Shown one piece after another: positions 12,168 to 23,730 of a DNA stretch of 64,000 nucleotides. The first letter of the stretch is position 1, and every line of letters starts with the position of its first letter. A model generated the notes under the pieces. That model had not been told where the DNA came from. It saw only the letters and a list, made by a program, of their open reading frames with translations, and did no database searches. Origin of the DNA: Polytrichum commune (taxonomy: Eukaryota > Streptophyta > Polytrichopsida > Polytrichales > Polytrichaceae); assembly GCA_950295325.1 (NCBI GenBank), contig OX485805.1, forward strand, positions 11,160,501 to 11,224,500. The letters run 5' to 3'. A program made the position numbers and the translations under genes.

Positions 12168-12760
12168 TTAGAGTAATCTACCCGTGGTAATAACCTTGAC
12201 TTGGTATGGCAATCCTTTGAGATAAACCTGCCAGTCCCGGAACGCGAAAACAATACCTAATAATTCTTTATTGTAAATATCATAATTATGCTCCGCTAGT
12301 GATATTTTTGGACTTCGGTAGGCACAAGGATGTAAATGCACATCTTCTCCATATTGCAATAGAATGCCTCTTGTCGCAGTATTTGAGGTATTAGTTTCAA
12401 CCACAAAAGGTTTTTCAAAATTAGGAAGAATTAACAATGGTGCCTGAATAAAACATGACCGAAGTTCTTTAAAACCTCTTGTGTTGCAGATGTCCATTTA
12501 AATCATTGATCTTGTTGGGTTAATGCCTTAAGTGGTATTGCTATTCTTGAATAATCTTCAATAAAACGGCAATAAAATTTTGCAAACCCTAGGAATGCTT
12601 GGACGTCTTTAATTGTTTTTGGAATAGGCCATTCTTGAATAGCTTTAATTTTATCTTTGCATAGAGAGAAAAAAAGACAGAAAAACTTCAGTTTCCGGAG
12701 GAGACCGACGTGAATTAAGTGTTTGTTCGATCCACCCCCAATCCGATGCCCACAGGACAA
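12168..12760 (-). pseudogene. Ty3/gypsy reverse transcriptase-RNase H fragment
   Basis: Read on the minus strand, the sequence has the RT thumb/connection pattern [20 protein letters not shown] followed by [18 protein letters not shown], typical of Ty3/gypsy Pol. After one in-frame stop (at about 12498-12500) comes an RNase H segment with YRSPKISLAEHNYDIYNKEL and a Trp-Gln-Val-Tyr-Leu-Lys-Gly stretch. The polymerase active site, integrase and LTRs are absent. The frame upstream of KIKAIQ no longer matches Pol, which places a breakpoint near 12665. This family differs from the methyltransferase-bearing element at 23161-32461. It is a truncated relic. Confidence 0.85.
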
Positions 12761-12984
12761 AGGTATGGAAGTAAAGATCTACTCCCCTCTTTCGAGAGTA
12801 AACACTATAGTCACAAGTAACCAGTAACAAGGACCAAAATGGTTAGTGTTTCAGGTATCATTAATACGAGTTTGGTCACCAGGTCCCTAGTTCATTATTG
12901 ATTACTTAAATGAAGTAGCTTTGGTTTTAGTATTTGTTTAGCTTTAACTATGGGGGGTCTAGTGTTTGGGGTAGCGGTTGGTGG

Positions 12985-13365
12985 TTCTCTCTTCTTCTTT
13001 TGTGGAGGAGGATAGACATAGCATATTTTATAGCGATAGTATTGATGTTTTTAAAGGTATTTTTAATGGTAGGCATAGGTATTTTGAAATTATTTTCGAG
13101 TGATTTCATTGATGGAAAGTGTGTAGTGGCTCTAGCGCCTGCAATGATGATAATAAGGGGATCGACTTTCCACCCTCTAGCAACAATGCTAGCGATTAAT
13201 GGTCTGTATTTGTTATTTTTTGCTTCGAGTGTTTATGGTGAGAATCTGTCATTGCAGTATGTGAATTCGATAAATTGTATGGTGAGATTGGGGTCAATGT
13301 CTGTGGGGGGGTCACTTTGGTATGGTAAACCTTTAACACAAAGGATGTCAGGGTTTAGATAAACC
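12985..13365 (-). pseudogene. LINE-type restriction-like endonuclease domain, remnant
   Basis: The minus strand reads as a nearly continuous protein of about 120 residues. It has an N-terminal Pro-Asp motif, then IQFIEFTYCNDRF, KNNKYRPLIASIVARGWKVD, a hydrophobic PLIIIIAGARATTHFPS stretch and a basic helical end. This order (PD, hydrophobic-Glu-x-Thr, then Gly-Trp-x-Val) is like the PD-(D/E)xK endonuclease-like C-terminal domains of some non-LTR retrotransposons seen in algae and early plants. One in-frame TAA (from a likely CAA) interrupts it. The long open frame on the plus strand at 12934-13362 is its antisense shadow. Family assignment is from memory of the motif. Confidence 0.55.
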
Positions 13366-13389
13366 CTATTTTTATGTAAAACCTAATGT

Positions 13390-13530
13390 ATTGTAAGATA
13401 TTAGTATTGATCACAAGACCCACAATTTACGAAGCTCATATAGAGTGAATTTGTGGTACACATATTGAGACTACTCCCCTCTAAAATATTGTTACCCAAT
13501 AAGAGCACCCCTTATGTTTGTGTTTGGTGT
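13390..13530. repeat. dispersed repeat, copy 1 (partner at 19533-19655)
   Basis: The ordered words tgtggtacacatattgagact, cccctctaaaat, ttgttaccc and agagcacccctt match with substitutions at 19533-19655. This marks an old dispersed element of about 140 bp that probably continues on one side. No coding capacity. Confidence 0.65.
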
Positions 13531-16500
13531 ACAATGTGTGAACATGCCCTTAAGAGTACAAATCTATATAGTTGGTGTTCTCGAATAACTTGGTGAACTT
13601 CATGATTGCATTTAAAAAAATCTAAATGAATTAAGTTTCTTGTGTCTCAAGTTTACATAGCGTTGAGACTCCTTAGGTGATCAAAGTATTTACGATGCAT
13701 CAAAACATGAGAGTTGATAATGACTATTTATGGGTGATTTGGAAAGAACTACTACATTGTTATGTGCAACTAGGTTGCCCCACACTAATTTATTGACATT
13801 CCACACTATTTTGAATACTTATTACAACAATATGAAATTCCATAACTATTATTTCACTATGGTTGCTTTACAAAGTCATAGGTTTTCATAATTTGGTTTT
13901 GACCCAAGGTAATTTGCACGGGGAAAGAGGCAACCAATTCACAAAGGCAACCTAATTGCACATACCAATGTAATTTCATTGAAAATATTACTAGTTATGG
14001 ACTTTTATACTTGTACATTATATCCTATATAAAATGATGATAAATGTCTATGTGTCAAGTTTCATTCAATTATGATTTGAGGTGCAGTTTTTTATGAACT
14101 AAGAACATGTAAATCAATTTAAATTGCCTTAGGGACATTGTAGGGTCCAAATTGTGTATAAATCGCATGAATGACTTCTACTAAAGCTTCTTTAGATCTA
14201 TGGTTTTTATGAGAAGTGATGTTTGGACATGGGGACCTATTATATTCAAGGATTTTGTGTTCCTATTGCATTCAATTGGTGGAAAATGTTCGCCAATTGC
14301 ACATGGATCTTTGACATATTTGTGATTTAAAAACAAAATGAATAACTCCTTTAAGAAAAAATGGATTGATGTTATTGATACTTTTGTCACAAGTGAGTAC
14401 ACATGGCATCCATCACCACAAAACATTATGAGTGAAAATGATTTCATTTGTATCCCCATCTACCCTTTGAAAATTTCTCATTTGGACAAACACCCCATAA
14501 TACACCATATGGTCATGGCTCCTTCCTTGCACATGCTACTCCCAAGATGTAGATGCCCCACTCACCTAGATAACCATATATACTATGCATCATGGGTACT
14601 TCCTTACATTAAAAAACAAAAAATCCTTCCCCATTTCTTTTGTCTTTCATACCGACGTAACATCTGATTCTAGTTAAGTACACGTCGAGTTAAGTCTAGT
14701 AGTCAACGTGAACGCGTAGTGTATAACTGAGGTACAAACCATAGACATTGGAGGCACAACATGCACACTAGAGAGTTTATTATTGTGGGCCACAATAATT
14801 TTCTAGAGCCCACGCTAAATCTCATAATCAAAATTAATGTGGGCCACATTAATTTTCAACCCATGCTAAATTTCTAGTAGAAAATTAGTGTTTTCAAATG
14901 TGTTGCATCAATTTGTTTTCCAAGACAATGTTTAGAACACTTGCTGTATAATATTTTCCAACCTAAATGACAAATGTTGCTGATGATAAATTGGTGAATG
15001 ATCTTAATTTAGGACATTTGTTCATCATCGTCATCATCATCATCAAGGTCAATGTAATGCCGATACACAATAAATTCAGATGACACAAAAGATCTGTTGA
15101 CGCAAAAGATATGACGAGGCACGACAAAATGTAGATGTCTTATTGTAACCATCCAAGTGACGCAAGTTGGTGTAACTCATCTCATCTATGTCCCGAGACC
15201 ACTCCATATGTTCACACATCAAGCAACTTCTGCAGAGTTTTCACATATGCCAACAATATATTATGTTATGTCATTGCCATTGTCAAAGCACTATGGTGAA
15301 GAAGTTATTGTAAAATTGACAAACTTGACATGTCTATCTTTAGGTATGTCTTCTTAACCAACCCTCCAAGTGGTAAAATGTCCACCATGTTTTTATGGCC
15401 AGCCTAAATCACAACAATATAATAACGGCTTAATATGATAATTTAATCAAGATAAAACATAATTCACAAGCTACAAATACTACTGCATACGGGTGGGTTT
15501 CCAATACTTATAACGTTGGTAGATACACTAGGTTTCTTGCACGGCTTAAACAAAAATTAGATACATATTTTGATTGATATAAAATGCATTGAACTAATGA
15601 ACGTTGCTGAATTGCTATGAATACAATTTTCTTTTGACATATCCTGCATTTAGGTTTCTAACATTCAATTTTTCAATTTCATAATATTTTTCATGTTGTC
15701 ACCAAAATGGAGATTTATTGCGAGAGAACACCTCTCACTTCTCCCAATTTTACATGGACACGTAGATCTTTCACTATGTACGTTAGCATGTAAGTTGCCA
15801 CATATGCACTTTGTCTCTTGAGTTATAATTCAAGGTGATAATGTGATCTTATGTGGACCTCTTACACCACAAGACAATTTGACATGGAATATGATTAGGT
15901 TATTCATTGTATCACATGTTCCAATCATAATGCTCCTTGGCCTCATCCCATTTAGAAGGTGATTAGATCAAGTATATCACTTTGTATATGGTTGCCCTAG
16001 TTTTAATTAATATCAATTTTTAATATTTTTAATATTTGTATGGTTTAATGTTTGTAGTTGATGCAATTTCTAATATATGCACAAATGATCCTAAATTTCA
16101 ATGATCTCACACATACTTTTTATAAATAGATCTTTCATGTCAATGTCGTTTGCAAGATGTTAAATACAATTCTCTTTCAATAATACACAACAATGTTATT
16201 TTTTGAGGACATGTATTCGCATTGTCAATCTCATCGTTGGCTAAGACCATCTGATGGTTAAGATCATTATCACATTCATCACTTCCACTTTTCTAATCAT
16301 CCACACATCTAACCATTATCAATATGTACCACTTTTCAACAACTCTTAATTCCACATCAACATAACATTGTTTGTGCATATCTTCTCCACATAAATAATA
16401 TTGTAGATTAGACCTCGTTCTACATGAACTTCTCATAATCCACATACATGACATATACTTATTTACAGTTGCCATTGTTCTTATGTATAACATAATGTGA

Positions 16501-16965
16501 TTTGCATGAACTTTGTTCTCATGCGGACTACATTATGGTTTATTCATGCATGACCTCAAATCTTTGTAGGTCCTCATGCCTATATTTAACTCAAATCAAT
16601 GTATTATTCTCTAGACACTATGAAATTTACATTGTTGCATCCCACATGGACTTCCATCTATTTTAATTGGTTTTAAATACTTTCACTCCAACGTCAATAC
16701 CCAATGTTTTAATCAAATGAATCACTACCTACCTGGATATAAATGAAATATTACTGGATATGTAAGAGGCTTTAGGAACCATTGGTTCTTAATGTTGCTC
16801 CACTTTCAATGCAAGGAGGAAACCTACCAAAATTCATAAACTGCATGTATACAAGGACATTAGTGTTCATGCGGTCGGCATTTGAACCTCTTTCTTGACT
16901 CTTATAGATGTGATTCAAACTGCATACAAACATAGCAGGTAATTACTCACCACCCACCTTCTCTT
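13531..16965. other. 3.4-kb AT-rich region without a recognisable gene
   Basis: No domain, splice structure, RNA gene or element end was recognised on either strand. Short CAT-rich sequence occurs near 15025-15045. Confidence 0.4.
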
Positions 16966-17340
16966 TCATGTTGTATTTTGCCACACATTCAATCCAGAAG
17001 TGTAAATCACATACTTAAGCATGAAATTTAGAAACTTATTGCTTATTCCTCTTCCTCCAAGTTTGCCAAATTCGTGTAGTTGCCCTTCTTTAGCTGTGTC
17101 GTGGCTACCTTTATCCCGGCTTTGGAAGCCTTGTTGAAATCTCTGTTTCTCAACTCTTTTACTAGAATCTTCCATGCTTCGGATGCCCATCCATATTTTG
17201 GAGGGGCTACTACTCATGCTCTTTAATGTTTCCTTGCAGTGTTCATTGAATCTCTTATGTTGGATGCCACATCTTTTCAAAAAATCTTTATCATCCATCT
17301 CCAACCATACTCCTTTTGTAGCTTCCCAACATATTGCCAT
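16966..17340 (-). other. open frame of 124 codons, unassigned
   Basis: A 124-residue frame on the minus strand, rich in Lys, Glu, Ser and Gln, with the stretch EHCKETLKSMSSSPSKIW. I recognise no domain. It lies in anonymous transposon-rich DNA with no flanking exon. Composition makes chance or an old transposon fragment more likely than a host gene. Confidence 0.2.
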
Positions 17341-18823
17341 TTTTTATATTGGGCATTGATCTAGCCAATCCAAATGCCAATTAAAAGTCCTTGAAGCCAA
17401 GTCGAAAGTTTGCCCGTGATAGTATTGCCAAAAATTACCCACAGGTTCCTGTAGATAGTTTTTGGGTGTGGGTTCCAATTAAGAAAACCACACAGGGAAG
17501 ACCAAAGTCAGAGTTTTACATCTAGGGATCATTATTAGGTTGATTGATAGATTACACAAGTTATGAAATGAAATTAGTATGACAACCCCAGGGTAGACAT
17601 CTTCTTAGGTGAGTTTTGAGTCCTCTTAGATTGGGGTTTAGGCATTCAAGGTCGCTCAGTGCAGTACATATAATTACTAAGTCACTCCCTTACAACTCAC
17701 TTTTGACATTCTTATCCCTCTTATTATGGTTTTACAATACAGAGAGTTACGGCTCAACCATAGTCTTTTAAGTGAGCAATAGTCTCCTGCACCCAAGGCC
17801 AAGGCACCTTGTTTTAGTCCTTAGTCTCTTCCTTAGGTAGCTACATGTATAAGAATGTTAGTAAATGACATGCAATGGTTTGGGTGTTATAATAGAAATC
17901 AACAATGGCCGGTCCAAATTTCCAACCATCAGATGGCAATCCGACTGTAATTTTAATCTTTTGGCAATTAGCCGATGGACCAGAAAATGTCCCGGAAATG
18001 TAGCCGATTCTTCTTGTGAGTTACTGGATTTCAGCCGGAAGCATCCAGAGCGTTATTTGTCTGGGGCATTTGATGATGCACTTGAGGAAGTACCCTAAAC
18101 CTTAAACTTTTTGAATTATGCAACCTTTCCATGACCAAATCCAATTGCTTCTATGAAGAATTGGGGGACCCTTGGCCTTCAAGTGGTGAAGGCATTGCTA
18201 GGTTCAATTCCTGCCAAGGATATTAACTCTTCAAATTTAAAGTTTTGAACATGCCTTTCTTTTCACTTATTCACGATTTTGTACTAAGAAATGATTTCTA
18301 ATAACTTTTCATACATTTTTTAAACAATTAGTGCCGATATGAATTCCATTTAATCGGATATTGGCCAATGAAAATATAGGCAATTAGCCAATTGATTTTA
18401 CAAAAGACCGGCTGTTGCCGATGTAAATTGGAAAAAATCCGACCCTTCGTAGCAAGTTAGCAACTACCGACAATTAGTCACTAAGGCTTCAAAAACTTCC
18501 CGACCTCTGGTTGGGGCATCACATGGTTATATTATGAGGGCCCACAAGAACGAATGCACAGTGCTTAACAATGTTATGTTGGAGTCGTAGTACTTTTGCA
18601 GTACTTTTTTCCGTCCTATGTTTCAAACCCCTTGCTTGTGCTGACAATGCTCAACATCCACATCAGATTCTGTTGGGTCCCCGCAATGAGAATATGACAC
18701 GTGTTGGATAGTGCTGGTGCGGTCTTAGGTGAGGAAAGCCAAGTCAACCCTCATGTCACATGCACATGCGTGGTAGGTAGCATATCTACCGATCTGGGCA
18801 TAGGGAAAGAAAATGGGAAGCAT

Positions 18824-18826
18824 GGA

Positions 18827-18858
<32 letters not shown>

Positions 18859-18859
18859 A
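18824..18859. repeat. (AAAG)n microsatellite
   Basis: About nine uninterrupted units of the tetranucleotide gaaa. Confidence 0.95.
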
Positions 18860-19113
18860 TACTTAAGAGGTCCCTTTGTGGAGAAGGGGAGTCAACATCC
18901 TTGACATCGTCCATGCGGGTGACCTGGGAGATCCACGTAAATTGAATAAAAATATGTTGTTTGGAGTTATGGAAATCTTATGGTAAAGCAAATGATGTAA
19001 GCTCTTCTGGATGTAAAGCTTGTTCTCTAGTTTGACAAAATTTGGATTAAAAGTGCCGCACATGAAGAGTATTGTTGATTAAATTTTGTAATCCAAAAGA
19101 TTGAACCAAATTG

Positions 19114-19131
19114 ATGTGTGTGTGTGTGTGT
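19114..19131. repeat. (GT)n microsatellite
   Basis: A GT/TG dinucleotide run of about nine units. Confidence 0.9.
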
Positions 19132-19371
19132 TGATCGGCTTTGTGTTAAGTGGTAGTTGAGACCATTGTATATTTGTTCATTGGATATTTTGTAGTCCCA
19201 TGTTGTTTCAAGACCCCCTTGCTCCACTTATTTTTGACTTCTCATTTGTTGCAACTTGGATGGTTACTACTTCTCTAATCAATGATACCTGATTCTCACA
19301 ATGGGTGTGCCTGGTTTAGCCTACGAGCTAGACCCACGCATTAGGCCCAACAACTATTGAACCATTGGCGC

Positions 19372-19389
19372 GGGGGGGGGGGGGGGGGG
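19372..19389. repeat. 18-base poly(G) run
   Basis: An uninterrupted run of 18 G. Its exact length is uncertain in any assembly. Confidence 0.9.
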
Positions 19390-19532
19390 TCAGGAAGCCC
19401 CTCCCTTTAGGAGTGGCTTTGGTATAGTGTGACCCAGTTTTCAACTCCTTCACAAGAAGAGCAACTGTGAATACCACATAATCTTTGACCAAATAGAATT
19501 TGAACGTCAACTATTTCTATGTAGAACCTACG

Positions 19533-19655
19533 TATTATAAATGATTAGAATTATCATTGGACCGACTTTTATGAAACTCCTATAGACCGAACGTGTGGGA
19601 CACATAACGAGACTATCCCCTCTAAATAATGTTACCCTATTTAGCACCCCTTTTG
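19533..19655. repeat. dispersed repeat, copy 2 (partner at 13390-13530)
   Basis: It shares the word order gtgggacacataacgagact, cccctctaaat, atgttaccc and tagcacccctt with 13390-13530, in the same orientation. It ends just upstream of the AIM24 leader. Confidence 0.65.
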
Positions 19656-20233
19656 TGATCAAGCTCGCACCTGTTGCAAGTTTTCAGTGTAGATCCGGAG
19701 GAGGGGAGAAAATCACAGAAAGAAATGAGAAGGGAAAGAAGAGCCGCAAAGGAAAGCGTCAGTCTAACGGAGAGTGAGCTTCGTTTTCGCCGTTTGCAGT
19801 GTCATCGGCTACGTACTTTGTCGATGGATCTTCCGCTCGTGGCCTTCACCACTATACTTTCCACCTAAATCGCGTCGCAGCGCTCTTGTGACGCGCCAAA
19901 TCCTTTCAAGGACGGTGGGTTAAGTTAGTCAACTCTGAACCTTCGCTCGGAAGCTCACCATAAACCAACTCCATCGACAATTGAGTGCAGCTCATTTGCA
20001 GCTAAGGGGGCTCAAGCGATTTCAGCTCAAACGAAGGCAAATCCTGGGTTTAATTCCAGCAGCAGGAGAGAATTTTGGGTGTAGATTAATCAGACGTCGA
20101 CAGCCTGATCGGTGCCTGGAGTGCGGTTTGGCTTTGCGGTTTCGAGGAGGTAAGGAGGAGCTGGAATTGGCGTATCTAGGGAACGGAAAAAGGTTTCTAG
20201 CGTTGCAGCTTTGTTGGAATTGTTTTTGGAGCT

Positions 20234-20974
20234 ATGGCGTACTCTGTTAGCCAGTTTGTGGCGGAAACGCGAGACGAGCAAGCAGCACAAGGGGCTGCGT
20301 TCGAGGTGGAGAAGGATTGTTTCTTGCAAGTGAACCTAGGGACGCCGAGCGGCACGGGCAGCATCTTGAACCAGGTATGGATCAAGACAGGCTCCATGGT
20401 AGCCTATCAGGGCGACGTGAAGTTCGAACGCGAAGGCATCATGGACCACGGGTTCGGCAACATGGTAAAGAAGCACCTAACAGGGGAAGGCGTAACACTG
20501 ACACGCGCAAGCACCAAAGGCAGGGCGCAGCTCTACCTCGCAGACGCAGGCAAGCGAGTGACGATCCTTTACCTTCAAGGCGAATCAATTGTGGTGAACG
20601 GCGATGATTTGTTAGCGTTCGAGCCAACCGTCACGCACAAGATCACGATGATGAGGAAGATGTCGGCCATTGTGTCTGGCGGCTTGTACAATGTCAAGCT
20701 CAAAGGGCAAGGGTTTGTGGCCATCCTAACACACGGGAAAGCTCTTACCCTCATAGTGGCCCCCAATTACCCGCCTGTGTACACCGATCCACAGGCAACT
20801 GTGGCTTGGTCTGGGGACCTCGTTCCGGATTTCAAGACAGACGTGGGGTTGAAAACTTTAATTGGTCGGGGGAGTGGCGAGTCCTTCCAGATGAAGTTCG
20901 ATGGCAACCGAGGTGTCTCGGGGTTTGTTGTGATTCAACCTTCCGAAGAACTCAATACCACTGCATCATCGTAA
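20234..20974 (+). CDS. AIM24: AIM24-family protein
   Basis: This 246-residue, single-exon frame matches the AIM24 family (named from a yeast mitochondrial biogenesis protein, with bacterial relatives), a beta-rich fold whose biochemical activity is not established. The expected family order is visible: an N-terminal strand with Gln-Val-Asn-Leu, then WIKTGSMVAYQGDVKFER, a Gly-rich LTGEGVTLTRASTKGRAQLY block, the FEPTVTH and SGGLYNVKLKGQGFVAI segments, and a C-terminal Gly-Arg-Gly-Ser-Gly-Glu-Ser-Phe-Gln loop. The length is normal for the family. The ATG has a G at -3 and at +4, and no upstream in-frame start or obvious organelle presequence is seen, so location in the cell is left open. GC content is much higher than in the flanking DNA. 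A copia element sits about 280 bp after the stop, and the 3' region is duplicated at 36.45-36.88 kb. No disruption is seen. Confidence 0.9.
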   Translation: MAYSVSQFVAETRDEQAAQGAAFEVEKDCFLQVNLGTPSGTGSILNQVWIKTGSMVAYQGDVKFEREGIMDHGFGNMVKKHLTGEGVTLTRASTKGRAQLYLADAGKRVTILYLQGESIVVNGDDLLAFEPTVTHKITMMRKMSAIVSGGLYNVKLKGQGFVAILTHGKALTLIVAPNYPPVYTDPQATVAWSGDLVPDFKTDVGLKTLIGRGSGESFQMKFDGNRGVSGFVVIQPSEELNTTASS

Positions 20975-21257
20975 CTTTCATCTCCGATGCCTCCTTCTTT
21001 ACATTGTATATAGGTCAAGAACTTGCCTGGACTCGCCTTAATAGAGTAATGGCAATGTGTGTCTGAACTCAAGCCATTGCATTGCAATGTATCCTGTGCT
21101 GCTGTCCTCCATACCATACCATGTGCGCATTGCGTTGACAGGGAACTAACATCTGTTTGTTGCAAAATTCGTCGCAGAGTTGGGTCTGCAGGCGTCGGAG
21201 TAGTCGCATAGTTTCCCCACATCTATTACAGGGCGCTTATTCTTTTTATGCCTGTTG
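20930..21257 (+). repeat. AIM24 3' region, first copy of a split tandem duplication
   Basis: The last codons and 3' flank of AIM24 share an ordered series of words with about 36455-36765. Examples are tgcatcatcgtaac, tgcctcctt.tttacattgt, tggcaatgtg, ctgaactcaa, atctgtttgttgcaaaatt and gtcgcagagttggg. The unit continued originally into the sequence now found at 36336-36448, but the copia element was inserted at 21258. Confidence 0.85.
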
Positions 21258-21466
21258 TGTTCGACATACATATAAGTATGTAGTTCAGTACTCCCTAAGT
21301 ACTCCTATGTATAAGTAGAAGTCGTATACAAGGAAAGAAAGATATGACTGTGCACATCTATTAGTCATGACTATTCACAATATATAAGAGGAGATGAATC
21401 TCAACATGATTCAATTAAAATCATGTATTCAACATGCGTTCTTGTCTCCCTCATACAATACTCACA
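21258..21466 (+). repeat. 5' LTR of the copia element
   Basis: A 209-bp LTR starting TGTTCGACAT and ending CTCACA. It is followed at once by the primer-binding site tggtatcaaagc, which resembles the complement of the initiator methionine tRNA end used by many copia elements. Confidence 0.9.
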
Positions 21467-21903
21467 TGGTATCAAAGCGATTAGTTTTTTTCACATGGTC
21501 GAGAGTTCTGGGAGGAGATTGTGTTGTAAGTATTATGTGCTGTAATTATTGCGGTAAGCATGTGTGCCGTTGGTGAACAAAGATCGACTTGGAAACAACA
21601 CAAAGCATGCTCGAATTCCCACTCTCTCGGTGGAAAAAAACCATGCTCGAAATCCCACTCGATGAATCACGTGCTTGAAATGCACATGATTCATTTGCTG
21701 AAACTACGGTTTGGTACAACAATCTCTCTTGCCTTATATAGGCAAGACGCACTTAGAATTTGATGCCGCAATGGCCACCATTTGAAACATAATTTGGTAA
21801 TTTCCACATTCAACTAAATCACATAAAGGATTGGAGAAATGATTATTCTGGATCATTAAATGAAATCATGAAAATCAAATTCTTGATTTGTCAACAATAA
21901 ATA

Positions 21904-23160
21904 TGGCAAGCCAAGGAAAAATAGATATTAGCCATATACCAAAATTTGATGAAACATATTTTTCATATATGGAAGCATAGGTTAACATTATTATTCATAT
22001 CTAAGAAACTTTGTTCAATTGTAAGTGGGGCGGAGGGTAAACCTGTTCAACCCTATGCTACTAAATTTTTGGCCTGGACTGTAGTACTAATTGTTAATGA
22101 AACAGGTAGCATCATGGATTGGGAAGGAAAGGATACTAATCACTATATTCAGTAATTGGAGATTTTTTCATGATTTTGGGACTATTTAAGGACATGGTTT
22201 TCAAATAAAAACAAGAAAAACACAAAAATATACTCATTGTGACTTCATAACGTGATTTGCATGGGCAACACTAACCAATTTGGCACAAATACATGTCATC
22301 AAAATGAGGATATTGGACCACATAGTAAACCATTTGCATTTATTTTGGGACTTTCCAAAGTTTCCAATTAACGAATATAGTGATACTATCACATTAACAA
22401 TTATAACCAATTGCTTAGATAATAATGTTGTCTCACACATTCAATCCAAGTTAACTGTTAACCTCAAACGAGGCTTGGCAAGAATTCATAAGGATTTTTT
22501 GATTCCCATGATGATGTCACCAAAATGTATCTAAAAGACAATATTTATAATTTGAAATTGAAAGAGGAAGAAAGTACGGTTAGACATATTCACACATTTT
22601 GTTCAATGTGTGAACAATTAGCTGCCACATGTGCAACATTGTCCGATGACGATGCGGTGCTCCACTTGATGAGGAGCATCCCTCATATCGGAATTTCATT
22701 TCTTCCATGAGAAGACAACCTAGCTTAACCTTACAAACCCTAATCACATATTTACTACAGGATGAGACTCTTAATAAGAGCATAAATGCTATGGCAGATA
22801 GCACGTCCGCCCTATACATAGGTAAAAGATCTTATGTTCTGAAAGGAAAAATACAAAAACATTGGCCAACAATCATCTAGAGGAAGGGGAAAATGCCCAC
22901 TACTTCCTCGAAGTTTCATAATAATAATTTTAGGCCTAACATGAAAAAGAAACAAATTCGGTGTTTCAAGTGTAAGAAACTTGGTCATGGCATTAGAGAA
23001 TGTCAAGTAAGAATTGGAAAAGATAAGGCGATTGCAATTCAATCCAATGTGGTCATGAAAACCCCTAAATTATATGTAGTTGCATTAGAAGAAGGGAGTG
23101 ATGACTATGGTATTTAGATACCGGATCAATGAATCACATGTCTTATGACATTACCTCCTT
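21904..23160 (+). pseudogene. copia Gag and start of protease, decayed
   Basis: Gag probably starts with the ATG at 21904 (MASQGKIDISHIPKFDE) and soon hits a stop. Further pieces in several frames carry helical Gag segments (EEESTVRHIHTFCSMCEQLA, 22570-22690) and a zinc knuckle CFKCKKLGHGIREC (about 22962-23003, pattern CX2CX4HX4C). The protease active-site motif Asp-Thr-Gly-Ser lies at about 23117-23128. The frame is cut at 23160 in a Thr-Ser-Phe-Val stretch and resumes at 32466. These domains package RNA and process the polyprotein in an active element; here frameshifts and stops have destroyed them. Confidence 0.85.
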
Positions 23161-23266
23161 TGTCGTGTAAATAACGATCATGTGTCACTGCAGCTCGAGT
23201 ACCAACCACCACTAACAAACAACACTAAAATATAGCAAAGTCACACATAAACAACACACCTCGACA
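23161..23266 (-). repeat. putative 3' LTR (or LTR remnant) of the gypsy element
   Basis: On the minus strand this 106-bp block starts TGTCGAGGTG right after a purine tract and ends TTACACGACA at the insertion boundary, as a 3' LTR should. It is very short for a gypsy LTR, and no copy of it was found near 30.6-32.5 kb, so it may be internally deleted or highly diverged. Confidence 0.45.
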
Positions 23267-23595
23267 TGCCCCCTCTCAGCTGACTATGGAGTCCCGCCAA
23301 GCAGCTAGGACCAACGCCAATCTAAAGGGCATGGATAATAAAAGATTGCTCCGCAACTAACTAGTGTGGTAAACGTTATTCCAAGGAACTGTAGGCTGGG
23401 TGCAAGGTGAGCCCCATCTTTAATCGCCTCTGATGTTTGGCCATCAGATCCCAAAGAATTAAATTCACCGCCTCATGTTGATTGCGTATCTAAGCCATAA
23501 CTCCTCATTTTCCATTTGGGCAGACACAAGATGATGAAAACCACACAGGATCATTGAGTACGATTGGTGGAAGCACCAAGTACCGAAGATCCTCG

Positions 23596-23730
23596 ACAGC
23601 GAGGACAACTCCACTGTCCAGATGGTAGAGAAGTCAAGGGTGGCCTCAAGTATGCCATGTGCCAATCGCGTTGACACTGATCACACAAGAGCATAGTAGC
23701 CGCTCATTTCTTCTCTCCACACACAAAACA
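23596..23730 (-). pseudogene. PHD zinc finger at the C-terminus of gypsy Pol
   Basis: After the integrase C-terminal region the frame shows a PHD finger. It has CFVC (first Cys codon at 23728-23730), an 11-residue gap containing an in-frame TGA (23704-23706), then LLCDQC, then a His four residues on, and finally PSGQWSCPRC (last Cys codon 23596-23598). The Cys that should follow the His is Tyr (TAC at 23650-23652), one G-to-A step from TGC. The Leu-Arg-Pro-Pro-Leu motif and the Trp before the last Cys pair are present. PHD fingers of this type usually read histone H3 tails, so this could play the targeting part that chromodomains play in chromoviruses. That role is inference. Confidence 0.85.

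Larger units (their letters stand above)
17360..19532. other. spacer without a recognisable gene; microsatellites
   Basis: The words caattagcc, gccgatg and ccggtc recur between 17900 and 18490, like a decayed repeat. There is an AAAG run at 18824-18859, a GT run at 19114-19131 and an 18-base G run at 19372-19389. No supported gene. Confidence 0.45.

Noticed and set aside
12934..13362. 142-codon plus-strand open frame
   Set aside because: It shows no known motif. The opposite strand reads as an endonuclease-like protein, so this frame is its shadow.
17400..17820. Solo LTR
   Set aside because: The sequence has an LTR-like feel, but no TG...CA ends with a target duplication could be defined.
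18200..18235. tRNA-like ggttcaattcc box
   Set aside because: The T-arm-like word is present, but no matching acceptor, D and anticodon stems could be folded around it.
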